A DNA stretch of 64,000 nucleotides from Fulvia fulva (taxonomy: Eukaryota > Ascomycota > Dothideomycetes > Mycosphaerellales > Mycosphaerellaceae). Positions 44,060 through 54,447 of the stretch are shown one piece after another. The stretch is taken from the NCBI RefSeq assembly GCF_020509005.1, contig NC_063012.1, positions 6,014,001 to 6,078,000 of the forward strand, written 5' to 3'. Every line of letters begins with the position of its first letter. The stretch's first letter is position 1. The notes under the pieces were generated by a model that saw only the letters and a list, made by a program, of their open reading frames with translations, made no database searches and was not told the DNA's origin. The position numbers and the translations under genes are program-made.

Positions 44060-45027
44060 ATGGCCAAGCGCACAGCAGAAGACGCCTCCAGGTCGACATC
44101 AGCTGCTTCGCAGACGGAAGAGGGTCAGGAACGGCAGGTAAAGAAGCGCAGGACAGATGGTAGCGTGGCCAGCCCAGCAAAGAAGGCAACAGCAGCTCCT
44201 CGCCAAACGAAGAAGACCAAGGGTGCTACTCCTGATGTCGGCCCTAAGCGAGAACCACAACCAAAGCGGTTGGATAAAGGTAAGATCTTACATGAGCATT
44301 GTGCCCTCGCTGCCGTGGCCTCTGCCACGCCATTGCGACAGCCCTTGAGCATAAACTGACATTGCATGCCTTTCACAGCTCTCACAAACAAGATCAAACA
44401 AGTAAAGGCCTTCCGCACCGAACATGACTCCGACAACAATCTCCTCACAAGGTCCGAGCACAACTCCAGCCGTATCGTCATAGCCGAGTCAGCGCTGGCA
44501 GGCGCCTTAGTGGCAATGGCCTCAGACTGGGGTGTGGAAGAGACCTACCTCGCTGCGTTTCTGGACACTGAAGGTGCCGTAATTAAGCGATTCAACAAAA
44601 GACACGAGTACGAAGAGGTTATTACGAAACTGCCAATGCTGGTCCTGGATCTAAGCAAGACCACCATCCTTATCCAGGCTATAAACCTCAAAATCGAAGG
44701 CCATGGTCTCGAGAATGTGAATCTGCTACAACTGCAGCTCGAGATCTATATGGAGCAGTTATCTGAGGTATATCATTAATGTCAATGAGATTGCTTGGAC
44801 ACAGCTAATGCCTCTGCCAGTTCGGTGGAAAACAGCTATACCATGCTACCGAGGAGGCTGAAGTATGGACCACCGACGACGATCAGCTTATCGTTGATCA
44901 CAAGGCCCACGAAGAAGCGGCGACTACAATGGAGACGCGTGCGGACTCTCCGACTGATATGCAACCGCTTCAGGAAGTGCGTGATACCAAGGCTGGGGAG
45001 CAGGAGATCGCCCGGAAGGATTCGTGA
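44060..45027 (+). CDS. Uncharacterised three-exon protein with basic N-terminus
   Basis: Exons 44060-44279, 44379-44767 and 44821-45027; introns 99 bp (GTAAGA...TTCACAG) and 53 bp (GTATAT...GCTAATGCCTCTGCCAG, with a clear branch site); 271 residues. I do not recognise a family. The N-terminal about 70 residues are Lys/Arg/Ala-rich with possible nuclear signals ('VKKRRTDG', 'KRLDKGK'). The middle (about residues 74-205) is a compact helical-looking domain: 'ALTNKIKQVKAFRTEHDSD', 'IVIAESALAGALVAMASDWG', 'ILIQAINLKIEGHGLENVNL'. The tail is acidic and polar ('EAEVWTTDDDQLIVDHKAHEE'). The gene model rests on consensus splice sites that keep one frame. It may be a nuclear protein; function unknown. 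Confidence 0.7.
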
Positions 45028-45180
45028 AGCGCACGTTGCACTTCACAATCACGCCACAGACATTGAGAAAGACATACACGCTCTCGAATCGCTCATCATA
45101 CAGTAAACGTGTCTATAAACCTGAGTGGGGTATCATAATCTCACAGCCAGCCAAGCAACTCTAGCGTCAAGCCAATATCT

Positions 45181-47143
45181 TCACGAATTGGCCGAAAGCA
45201 TATTCCGCTTCCAGACCCACGCAAAAGCTGCGCCCACAGCAATAGTCGCAGTGATACCAATATACAACGCCGTTCTGTCCACAGCTTCTTCATCACCTTT
45301 CGGGAAAGCTTGACTCGGATGCTCTGCACTTTCGGCCAGATGCACGAAGAATTCTGCAATGCTCGCCCACTTTGCCGAGATGTGCAAAGGCTTCGCCATC
45401 TTCAGCTGGTCGCAGTAGACGTCGGGCTGTATCTCTGTACGTTGGACGGCGCGATCTTGGTCTGCTTTCATCGCAGCGTACACAGACGGCAGCGCATTAA
45501 GAGCCGGATATTTCTGTCGCAGGTCCAGGATGCGTGCGAAGCTGTCGGGGTCACTGCTGTCGTAGGTGAAGCAGACGAGGTCACAAGCGTCGAGTTTCAC
45601 TTGATTCACCAGGATCGCTGGCTCGAGCTCGCCCAGCTCTTCGAGTATGAGATAGCATTGTTTGCCACCCTGCAACTCCACGCTGTTGACAGCGGTTTGC
45701 GCTTTGATGGTTGGATGATAGGTGCTGCTGAAAGGACGATTCAGGAATGCATTGAGAAGCGCAGACTTGCCACTACCAGGTGCTCCAAGCACATAGCATA
45801 GAAAGACGTTGCGCTCTACTCGGCCAGGTTTGATGCGGCGTTTTCGTGCTTTCGTCAGCTTCAATGCAGGCGTGGTGCCTTTCCCATCGGCCTCGAAGCC
45901 GAGGTGTGCCAGATATTCCAACGTTGTCTTTGGCTCCTCAAAAGTTGTCATGCTCCACTGTGCAAGCCACCCTTGCAGCGTGACATAGCCAGCCTCATTG
46001 CGAACTGTGCAGCTTGGAAATGAGCTTTGAGTCCACGAGGCCGGGAGACCAGGGGTTGGCGCGAACAGTGCAGCTAGCTCTTTATCATTCAAGCCACCGT
46101 CGTTGTCCTTGTCGTGGAGGAGGAAGAGGTCGACAAAGAATCTATAGCCAGCGGGCGACAGCTCTGCCGACGCGAATGCAGGCACGTCAAATTTCGGATG
46201 CAGGAAGTGATCCTTGAGCGAAAGACTGTCAGAGTAATGAAACTTGCGCAGAATGATCCAGATCGTCTCGTGCCTTCCTTTCTCGGCAAACATTCTGTTG
46301 AGTTGTATGAAGCCATCGATATCAATCCCGCATTGTAGATCGTCCACTTCCAGTATGCCGTCTCCCGAATCCACGGGCCTTCTTATGGATCGCTTGATGT
46401 TGAGCAGATCGCCATCAGACAAGGGCTTGTCGAAGCACTTGAGCTGAAATTCGTGGACCTCTTTGTCGTTTAGCACTCCGTCTTGATCTCTGTCACAGAG
46501 GTAGAAGACACGCTTCAGAGCTTCGACTGCAGCCGGCTTCAAGTTTCCTTCCTTGGCATCGTAGATGGGAGCTATCGGGTGTGTCACTGCTTTCTGACAG
46601 AGAAAGAAGACTTCATTGACATTGTGGTGTTCCCTCGCGCTGGTTCTAATGCATGAATCAATCTCCTTGAACTCGGCCATCACCGGCAGCATCTCCTCTT
46701 CAACAACAGCGCTCGTGCTCGTGGTGGCAGTCAGGTCGCTCTTGTTTGCGCACAGAACCACGGGCACATTCACACCGAGCGAGCGAAAGTATGGCATCCA
46801 GAATAGCGCGACGCGCTCGTAGCTGTAGTGGTCGCTGTACACCAGCAGTATGACGTTGCATTTCCGCAGCTCTTTGCGCAGCGCATCCCGATCTTGCGGC
46901 AGCGCAGACGTATCGACGATGGTTGTCGTGACATTCTCGGGCGTCCCCAAGCTGGGAGGCAGGGAGATGGGTGGTAGGACGGCCTGGATTTTTGCAGTGA
47001 CGAATGTGTCCTTGACGAGGGATGTCAACAGCGACGACTTTCCGACCGCTTCATCACCGCAGATGCAGATGCGTACTAGGAATCATCACAACATCAGCCG
47101 TGGTTCGAAAGTATACGAGCAAAGAGCGCCTACCGGTGGCCAT
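45181..47143 (-). CDS. GEM1: Mitochondrial Rho GTPase (Miro)
   Basis: Two exons: 47143-47134 (ten coding bases, ATG GCC ACC G) and 47075-45181, with a 58-bp intron (GTAGGCG...CCTAG); 634 residues. Gem1 sits in the outer mitochondrial membrane, affects mitochondrial distribution and regulates ER-mitochondria contacts. The N-terminal GTPase has the P-loop '[13 protein letters not shown]' and 'LCANKSDL'. Two EF-hand regions follow: '[16 protein letters not shown]' and '[17 protein letters not shown]'. The second GTPase-like domain has the P-loop '[15 protein letters not shown]'. The C-terminal anchor is '[20 protein letters not shown]' followed by 'KRNMLSANS'. Order and length match the family, and no key P-loop residue is missing. 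Confidence 0.97.
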
Positions 47144-47876
47144 TCTGCATGCGCTGCTGAACGAAACTGCACGTCGTCACAGTAGTGAAATGGAAGTCAA
47201 TGCGCGTGGGTACCGTTACGTTGCGGGTACATATGTAGCTGTGCAGTAGGAGGACGGGAGCACTTCACCTACTGTGCTAGCGTCTAGTCGAGTGCTGGCA
47301 TGTATTACACGGCGGTGCTGCCTCGACCTGATCCTCTACGCAACGCCCGACTGCAATGCAATGCAGTGCTGGAAACGCGCTCACAGCTCACAGCAGTCAA
47401 GACGATGGGTCTGTGCTGTGCGAAGAGGCACGTATCACATAAGAAGAACCCACCACCCGTATTGTCTGATTATCCACCAATCCGATATGTACTGTATCCT
47501 CCTCACCTGGCATCCTCCGCTATCGCTAAGACTCCCCACACGATAAGTGCACGTGGCTAGTGAAGAGGGCGAACCATGATCGGCCGAGCCTGCTCACTCT
47601 CAGTCTCCCTGACCATCACATGCGTCTTATTGCTTCCTACATCGCACGTGTGAGCCCAGCCGGATGATCAGCAGAACACCGCCGTCCGACTGAGCTTCGA
47701 CGCTCCCAGTCACAAGCCAGCGCAACCTGCACCATGTTGTAAGCCAATCCGCAACCCTGCATCTGTGCTATCAGCAACACAGGACCTGCTGCCACAACCA
47801 GGTACCTGTACACTGACAGCCTTATTGTGTTCTACCTCCCCCGCCGCGCTATCCCAATGGCAATCTATACACGGGA
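47144..47876. other. Divergent promoter region GEM1 / creC
   Basis: About 730 bp with no supported gene. It should contain both promoters and 5' leaders. Open frames are short and motif-free. Confidence 0.6.
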
Positions 47877-49784
47877 ATGCCTGGCTCAGGCCCACTGTTG
47901 GAAACGAACAACACCCTCGAACATCCTACTGGTCCCGATTACCAGCTCGTGCTGGGAGAGGGCACATACACCTTGAAGGACGACCTGCATCTTGCGACTC
48001 CACCGCCACATCCCAGCGATGCGCCTCAACCAAACAACAACCCTCTCGCAACCACCATCGGCCCTCCTACCGCCGGCGTGAAGCTGTCCGTCGCGGTGCT
48101 TGCGCCCCGGAACCCGCCATCGCAGAATCTCTTCCGTGCGGCGACGAAACAGAGCAGGCGATCAAATATCCCGCCAAGCATAGCAGAAGAGGCGCAAAGT
48201 CCCAAGAGTGACGCTGGCTCCACCGCGAACGGCTTTGGCTCTGCAGGATACTACAGTCACAGCTCGTCCTTTGGAGACAGCAATCCCGCGTTGGCACCTC
48301 TTCCCACCAAAGGCAACAAGAAAGATCAGAGAGCAAAGCCTAAGAACAACATCATAAAGTCGAACTCGTCGTACGTCAGCCGAGTGATACCGCACGAAGC
48401 ACTACAGAAACGGCTCAACGATCGATCGGCGGAAGGACTGCTTGCTTTCGCCAATGTCAACCGTGCATTTGTGTGGCTGGATTTGTCGTCTGACATCAAG
48501 ACAGAGAATCTGACGAAAGTGCTGTTCACCAAAGCTCATGCATTGTGCCATGACCTGAACCCTGTGACCAAATCCAGTAATCATCTCGATCTCGTACTAG
48601 GCTTGAACACTTCAGACATCATATGGTACGAACCAATGTCGCAGAAGTATGCTCGTCTCAACAAGAATGGCATGATCAACTCATCTGCCGTATCTTCGAT
48701 AGCCTGGATGCCGAACAAGGAGAACTTGTTCATCGCAGCGCATATGGATGGCTCACTTGTGGTGTACGACAAGGAGAAAGAAGATGTGGATTTTGTCCCC
48801 GAGGAGAGCTCACCCGTAGAGAACGGAAATGGCCACACGGATGGTGGCAATGGAGTTGCCGCGCAGACCAATTTCCGGGTCCAGAAGTCTGTGCAGTCGC
48901 AGAATCAGAAGTCCAATCCCGTGGCATCTTGGAGAGTCTCGAACATGAAGCTTAACGACATGTCATTTTCGCCCGATGGCCAACTTCTAGCCGTGGTCAG
49001 TGACGATGGATCTTTAACCATCCTGGATTACATCCAAGAGCGTGTCCTGGACGTCTTTCGCTCATATTATGGTGCGATGCTTTGCGTTACGTGGTCACCA
49101 GATGGCCGATATGTACTCACGGGAGGACAGGACGATCTTATCAGTATCTGGTCGTTAGCAGATCACGCTTTGGTTGCGCGCTGTGTTGGCCATCACTCCT
49201 GGGTGACTGATGTCAAGTTTGACCCATGGCGCTGTGACGAGCGTAACTATCGCTTTGGCAGCGTTGGGGATGATTGTCGCTTACTGCTTTGGGACTTCTC
49301 TGTTGGCATGCTAGGACGTCCAAAAGCTATGCGTGCCAGAGGCAGCATGTCATCGGCCTTCCCGCCCGACGGGAGAAAGCAAAGCATTACGACAGTCAAT
49401 CGATTCAGAAGTGATTCGAACCTTACACAGACCCAGACTGGAGAGACCGAGGGAGGGGGAGAAGACGTCGCGCATGCAGTCGATGCAAAGGCAACAGTGC
49501 CTGTGCTTCCGCCTGTAATGAACAAAGGCATTGACGAACACCCGTTGTGCTGGCTTGGATTCGAAGAAAGTTGCATCCTTACAAGTTGCAAAGATGGTAT
49601 GTGCTGCGATGCTTCCGTGTCGTTTTCTTTCGTGGTTTGGTTGGGACGGTCAGACCCACTGCATTGTCGCACCGTATCCCGCCCGCTGGCCGACACGACA
49701 TGCTGTTGTGGTGTGAGTTCTGTGCTGATTGTTATGGTAGGGCATGTGCGCGAATGGGATCGTCCTACCGAGAATGGAGCATAG
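47877..49784 (+). CDS. creC: WD40 protein CreC, partner of the CreB deubiquitinase
   Basis: Two exons: 47877-49596 and 49741-49784; intron 144 bp (GTATGT...TGGTAG); 587 residues. In Aspergillus nidulans CreC stabilises the deubiquitinase CreB and acts in carbon catabolite repression; the human relative is WDR20. The N-terminus is Pro/Asn/Ser-rich. 'FVWLDLSSDIKTENLTKVLFTK' and 'LDLVLGLNTSDIIWYEPMSQKY' open the WD region. Repeats include 'VSSIAWMPNKENLFIAAHMDGSLVVYD', 'NDMSFSPDGQLLAVVSDDGSL', 'LCVTWSPDGRYVLTGGQDDLISIW' and 'VTDVKFDPW'. The last blade strand is restored by the second exon ('GHVREWDRPTENGA'); without the intron the frame runs into unrelated sequence. Its neighbour downstream, past a dead transposon, is an alpha-arrestin. 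Confidence 0.93.
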   Translation: MPGSGPLLETNNTLEHPTGPDYQLVLGEGTYTLKDDLHLATPPPHPSDAPQPNNNPLATTIGPPTAGVKLSVAVLAPRNPPSQNLFRAATKQSRRSNIPPSIAEEAQSPKSDAGSTANGFGSAGYYSHSSSFGDSNPALAPLPTKGNKKDQRAKPKNNIIKSNSSYVSRVIPHEALQKRLNDRSAEGLLAFANVNRAFVWLDLSSDIKTENLTKVLFTKAHALCHDLNPVTKSSNHLDLVLGLNTSDIIWYEPMSQKYARLNKNGMINSSAVSSIAWMPNKENLFIAAHMDGSLVVYDKEKEDVDFVPEESSPVENGNGHTDGGNGVAAQTNFRVQKSVQSQNQKSNPVASWRVSNMKLNDMSFSPDGQLLAVVSDDGSLTILDYIQERVLDVFRSYYGAMLCVTWSPDGRYVLTGGQDDLISIWSLADHALVARCVGHHSWVTDVKFDPWRCDERNYRFGSVGDDCRLLLWDFSVGMLGRPKAMRARGSMSSAFPPDGRKQSITTVNRFRSDSNLTQTQTGETEGGGEDVAHAVDAKATVPVLPPVMNKGIDEHPLCWLGFEESCILTSCKDGMCCDASVSFSFVVWLGRSDPLHCRTVSRPLADTTCCCGVSSVLIVMVGHVREWDRPTENGA

Positions 49785-50277
49785 CACGTTCGGGGCATGT
49801 CGCAGCTTATCATCAGCGCTCGCATGTGACCCAGAAGTGCCGCGAGATAGACGAAACCCGGCGAGCTGGGAAGCTTCACACATGCATCGGTGCTGTTGGC
49901 GCTGGATCGTTGGATCGCTGAGCTTGACGAACTGAGCTCTATGTAACATGGCCGCAAGCGGTGCGCGGGATGTGAAGCTGACATTCTATCGGCTCGGTGT
50001 GCATTGCACCGCGGACGGGAATGCATGCCTACCAACACGTGGGATTGTGTTCAAGCATGGCCAAGACAGGAAGCCTTGACCGAGGCCGTTGTACATACAT
50101 ACTATCACCTACTACTAGAGAGGGTGCAGCACTTTGATGAGCAGCAAAACTCTGCCAGCAATTTCTCAACCGAGCAAAAGACAGTCGATGTCTCTCAACG
50201 CCGGAGTGGGCGCGCTCCCAACGCGAGGTCCGTCAGTGGCCGAGCACAAGCAGAGTTTAAGGCTCGATTCGCGCGTG
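49785..50277. other. Intergenic left flank of the Tc1/mariner insertion, no gene seen
   Basis: 493 bp between creC and the transposon. It holds the creC terminator. The transposon is inserted at the TA at 50278-50279. Confidence 0.6.
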
Positions 50278-50279
50278 TA

Positions 50280-50310
50280 CAGTCCTGGGCATAGTTTTTA
50301 CAACCCCTGT
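50280..50310 (+). repeat. Left terminal inverted repeat of the Tc1/mariner element
   Basis: Starts CAGTCCTGGG after the TA duplication and matches the right repeat over 31 bp with two mismatches. Confidence 0.92.
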
Positions 50311-50359
50311 TCTTTCACCTTTCCTTATTCGGAAGGATGTATCCACTGCTTGGCGTAGC

Positions 50360-51388
50360 TCACCACCTGGTGTGTCCTCCATTGTTGGCTATTACTGCCT
50401 CGCAGCGTTCTCGCATACTCTTGTATATACGTTGTATGTCCTCAGGTGTGAGCTTGGCCTATTCAATCTTGATAGCAGCTATTACCTCATCTCGTGTTGT
50501 AGGAAAATGAGCACCTACCCTATGCTTAAGAAGAGCCCATAGATTCTTAATAGGGTTGAGATCTGGTGAATTGGCTGGCCATTCGATAAGGTGTAGGCCC
50601 TTCTCCTTAAATAGACTCACCGTTGCCTTTGCCTTGTGGATTGAGGCGTTGTCTTGCATAACAATGTAGTCCTACGAGCCTGTTGACACTCGCTGCTTCT
50701 CAATTGCCGTGTGGATAAGAGGGACAATCTGGCTGCGATACACCTCACCGTCGACAGAGCCCTTCTCGAATATATAGACTTCCACAGGTCCATCTGCAGA
50801 GATACTGCCCCATATCATACAGGCTGAGAACTTGCGGAAGCGTGCTGTAAGACAGTGTTCGTGATAAGCCTCATCTGCCCTACGTGTCACATAGACCTGT
50901 CCGAATATTCCACACCTGAATGAAGCTTCATCTGTCCAAAGGACCTGAGCCCACTGTTCCACTATCCATTTAATATGAGCCCTTGCCTATCGAAGCCGTG
51001 CCTCCTTATGTTTCTCAGTTAATAACGGCTTGCGTGTTGCGACATATCGTAAGAAGCCCTCCTTCTTAAACGTAGCTCTTACTGTCTAGACGTCGCTGAA
51101 GATGCCCTCTATCGCGGCAATCTGTTCGTATCGCAGGCGGCGGCTGTTAGCATTAGTGGTGGCTCGATAGACAAGTCGCTGACGCTTAGAGGTGTTGATT
51201 ACAGGTGGTGGGCCTCTCTTCTTCGGTGTGGAAGGTGGCACTCTTTCAAGCCGTGAGATTACTGAAGAGATAGAGCCTTTGTTAGTGTGAAGGGCGTCTG
51301 CAATCTGCTACAGCGGCCAGTAGGCGTGTTTGTAAAGAGACCACATCTCGCCCTTCTCGAATTCGGTAAAGACGCGTCTCTTCGGCAT
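50360..51388 (-). pseudogene. Transposase (DD34E type) with five TAG stops and lost catalytic residue
   Basis: A single frame of about 342 codons from ATG 51388 to TGA 50360. The N-terminal helix-turn-helix ('FTEFEKGEMWSLYKHAYWPL') leads to the DDE domain: 'VLWTDEASFRCG' holds the first Asp, 'MQDNASIHKAK' the second. The third catalytic position, 34 residues on in 'SPDLNPIKNLW', is Lys (AAG, 50546-50548) where the family has Glu. In-frame TAG codons lie at 51308-51310, 51086-51088, 50987-50989, 50672-50674 and 50459-50461, mostly where Trp is expected. There are no frameshifts. TGG to TAG and TGAG to TAAG both fit TpG-to-TpA change by RIP. It cannot encode an active enzyme. Confidence 0.92.
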
Positions 51389-51482
51389 GGTGGCGATAGA
51401 TAGCGCGTGTGTGAGTGTGTGGATAATGAGATTGAAGGTCTTCTGAGATGGACATGGATAGCCGGAAGGGGTTAGCGTAAAT

Positions 51483-51513
51483 ACAGGGGTTGTAAAAACT
51501 ATGCCTAGGAGTG
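51483..51513 (-). repeat. Right terminal inverted repeat of the Tc1/mariner element
   Basis: On the minus strand it starts CACTCCTAGG and is followed outward by the TA duplication. Two mismatches separate it from the left repeat, one of them TGG to TAG. Confidence 0.92.
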
Positions 51514-51515
51514 TA

Positions 51516-52458
51516 GGCTGTGGGTCGCTGTAGGATCGACAGCATGGCGTGCGACAGGGTTGCTCCCTTCTCGCCGATTGCTCGTGGCGTCACTGCTGGA
51601 AAGTTTTGTGCCCTTTTCTGCTTTCGCGATTCCACGTGCGTGATGAAGCTGTACGGCGCTCGACAAGCAAGATGGCAGCGTGCCGTTATCGGTACTGCAC
51701 GTCGCACCAGTCATCCACGTATGATGTATCGCTGATGCTGATGCTGCTGGGCGGCTTCAGTTGCGTGCTGCGCTCGCCTGAGAAGTCTCACCTCATCATC
51801 ATTGTCATCTACGTGTAGTTCCACTTCTCTCGTCTTGAACGTGCAGAGATAATCTAGCGGCAGTGGCCACCAGCTGCACCTGCCACCTGCACCACCGTCA
51901 CCACTCACTGCCACACGCTACACACGGTACTACCGCGGTCACTGCTTTTCACACTTCCTTGCCTGCCGCGCAACACTTCCCACCGACGATCGATACGGCC
52001 CGTCTGTAGTGCCAGGGCCCATTCTTTATCGTGCCGGCTGCTCGTAGCTGAGAGTCATTGGATGAGCATTATTAATTTATTACGCCGTGGTTTGCACGAG
52101 ATAGCACGGACGGCGCATGCGTTGGATGACCTCTCGGGCGCGCGCTCAGACTTGCTGCGCAGTACATGTGCATGTAGGAGGTAGTTCGTTCTGCAACAGC
52201 CCGTCACGCTCCAGCTCGTGTCTGTCCTGCTACTGCTGCAGTCACAGTCACAGTCACCAGCAGCCACTCTGCCCCGAACAAAGAGCAAAGAGCAAAGAGC
52301 CCTCCCTGCACTGCCGACCATTGGAGACGAGTAGCAAACATTGCACCCTCCACTCTTACCCCCATCAAGATCCCATCGCACATCTGGCTGGCTCACACGG
52401 AACTGCCTATCCTCCCGCCTTGAGCTGGTCCAGCTTCTCTGCGGGACGCACCAGCAGC
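51516..52458. other. Upstream region of the alpha-arrestin gene
   Basis: About 940 bp from the transposon's right flank to the chosen arrestin start. The last 342 bp are open in the arrestin frame from an ATG at 52117. That part encodes Cys/Ser/His-rich sequence of leader-like composition, so I treat it as 5' leader. No other gene is seen. Confidence 0.5.
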
Positions 52459-54447
52459 ATGGTGCCCACGCCCCGAACATACGCACACGGCCTTCGACAC
52501 CAGAAACCCTCGCTCGAGATCGTGCCCGACGATCGCTTCATTGTCTTCCACGGCACCGAACATGAGGCGCAGACAGTCAAGCTCACGGGTCGCGTGCGAT
52601 TGCATTGTCCCGAAGCCATGAGCATTCTAAAGCCGAAAGTGCGCTTAGAGGGCAAGCGGAAGATCAGCTGGTGGTACATGGGCGGCATGTCGGCTGGCGA
52701 GGTCACGGACAAGAGGCTGTTTTGGAACCAGGAGCAGCGACTCGGCATTGAGAGTGCACACAAGGTCAAGGCAGGCACGATCGAATGGCCCTTCGAATTC
52801 GAGCTGGACCCTTCCATGCCAGAAAGTGTCGAAGGTCTCCGAGAAACATACATCGCCTACCACATCCATGCGAGCGTCTCACGGCCGGGGTGGAACGCCA
52901 AGGACCTCATGGCGCAGGAGCACATACGCATCGTGCGGACGCTGGGTCAAGATAGTATGGAGATGACGCGTTCGCGCGTGAACGCCGACATCTGGGCCAA
53001 CAAGATTTCCTACAGCATTTCCATACCAACGGATGCTGTAGTGTTCGGGACCTCGATCACGGCAGATGTCGAACTGTCGCCGATCAAGAAGGGTCTGCGG
53101 TTAGGCAAGATCGAGCTTCGCCTCACGGAGACAGTCGTGAAGCGGATACAGGTTGCCGAGGTGCCTGACATCCGTGGAGACCGGTCAAAGACCGAAGAGA
53201 CTGAGGTCGCGAAGACTGACATGGAGTTTTCGGAGCAGTCCCGCATCACATACGAAGAAGAGACCACGGAAGATCCCATGATGGCCGACGAGATGTACAA
53301 GTTCAAGGCGACACTACCCTTGCCCAAGTCACTGAACATCTGCCGGCAGGATGTGGACTCACACAGTATCAACATCACTCATCGCTTCAAACTGATGGTC
53401 AACATCCACAATCCGGAGGGCCACATCTCGCAGCTGGTCTGTCGACTTCCCGTGAAGCTCTTCATCTCTCCCAACCTGCCAGTGGACGAGAGCAACGAGG
53501 TGACGGGCACCATCAACGGTGTTTCTGATGAACAACTCAACAGCAGTGAGACCGCTGTAGTCGCCCCACCAGAGTACGGACGCCACCAATTGGACCAGAT
53601 CTATAGCGGCATTGACCCAAGCGGCTTCATGAGCAGAGCAGGGAGTGGTCCAGGAACACCAGCTGGACTGATGGCGCAGAGCAGACGAGGCTCGCACGAG
53701 AATGTGCTGTCCATGAATGGCATTGCTAATGACGACCCATCGGCTCATCACGGCAGCGCCATGCCACATCTGCTGCATTCTCGACTAGCGAACCTTCAAG
53801 ATATGAATGGCTCGAGCAATAGTGCGTCGACTTCGAACGGTGTCTCACGAAACCACAGCCCCTCGGGTGGTAGCACTCCTGCCAACGGGCTCTCCGGGAG
53901 CGCAAATGGCCATTCACCAGAACATAGCATCCACCAAGCCTCGGGCTCGGCAACGCGAAGTGCAGGCTCGTACTTTCCGGTCGGATCGCCGTCTGCATCA
54001 TATGGCCATTCTCCAAATGCCAGCGCACCCATGTCGCGTCGGACCTCCGATGAAGTGCACCCAGAAATTGTGCATACGCAGGACTACAACATGGATGACC
54101 TGGTGCGAGTGCCGTCCTATGGCGCTGCGTTGCGCACTCCTGGAGCCGTCACGCCTTTCACAGAAGTTCCACCGAGCTACGAGTTTGCCACGTCTCGACC
54201 GCCCAGTCCAGGCAGCTTAAGTCCTGTGATCCAGAGACCAGGCCAGGCGCCTGTCAGAACCGCGAACGGTACTGGCGCCAGTACCCCGACTGGTCATAGC
54301 AGTCAGCAGACCTTGACAACGCCGATGGCGGCATTAAACCTGAATAACAACGTCAGCAACGGGAACAGTGCGCAACGCGCACCGGAATCAGCACACTCCG
54401 CGCACGACGATGACTCGCGGCTTAGAATGCTGCGCGCTCGGAGCTAG
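52459..54447 (+). CDS. Alpha-arrestin, CreD/Rod1/Art4 type
   Basis: Single exon, 662 residues from ATG 52459 ('MVPTPRTYAHGLRHQKPSLE'). Alpha-arrestins recruit Rsp5/HulA-type Nedd4 ubiquitin ligases to membrane transporters so that these are endocytosed. The arrestin N domain (about residues 20-155) has 'DDRFIVFHGTEHEAQTVKLTG' and 'EWPFEFELDPSMPESVEGL'. The C domain (about 175-335) has 'IWANKISYSISIPTDAVVFG' and 'HSINITHRFKLMVNIHNP'. The tail is Ser/Gly/Pro-rich and carries two PPxY motifs, PPEY at 370-373 and PPSY at 571-574, the ligase-binding sites. The resemblance to Aspergillus CreD is clear in family blocks, but orthology is not proven. The frame stays open upstream to an ATG at 52117, so a 776-residue form is possible. 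Confidence 0.88.
   Translation: MVPTPRTYAHGLRHQKPSLEIVPDDRFIVFHGTEHEAQTVKLTGRVRLHCPEAMSILKPKVRLEGKRKISWWYMGGMSAGEVTDKRLFWNQEQRLGIESAHKVKAGTIEWPFEFELDPSMPESVEGLRETYIAYHIHASVSRPGWNAKDLMAQEHIRIVRTLGQDSMEMTRSRVNADIWANKISYSISIPTDAVVFGTSITADVELSPIKKGLRLGKIELRLTETVVKRIQVAEVPDIRGDRSKTEETEVAKTDMEFSEQSRITYEEETTEDPMMADEMYKFKATLPLPKSLNICRQDVDSHSINITHRFKLMVNIHNPEGHISQLVCRLPVKLFISPNLPVDESNEVTGTINGVSDEQLNSSETAVVAPPEYGRHQLDQIYSGIDPSGFMSRAGSGPGTPAGLMAQSRRGSHENVLSMNGIANDDPSAHHGSAMPHLLHSRLANLQDMNGSSNSASTSNGVSRNHSPSGGSTPANGLSGSANGHSPEHSIHQASGSATRSAGSYFPVGSPSASYGHSPNASAPMSRRTSDEVHPEIVHTQDYNMDDLVRVPSYGAALRTPGAVTPFTEVPPSYEFATSRPPSPGSLSPVIQRPGQAPVRTANGTGASTPTGHSSQQTLTTPMAALNLNNNVSNGNSAQRAPESAHSAHDDDSRLRMLRARS

Larger units (their letters stand above)
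50280..51513 (-). mobile_element. Tc1/mariner-type DNA transposon, full length but inactive
   Basis: A 1234-bp element flanked by TA target duplications (50278-50279 and 51514-51515). Terminal inverted repeats of 31 bp (50280-50310 and 51483-51513) differ at two positions; the shared core includes GGCATAGTTTTTACAACCCC. One difference is TGG versus TAG, a RIP-type change. The single transposase gene reads on the minus strand. The element separates creC from the alpha-arrestin gene. Both ends are intact, so it is a complete insertion, not a fragment. Confidence 0.93.
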
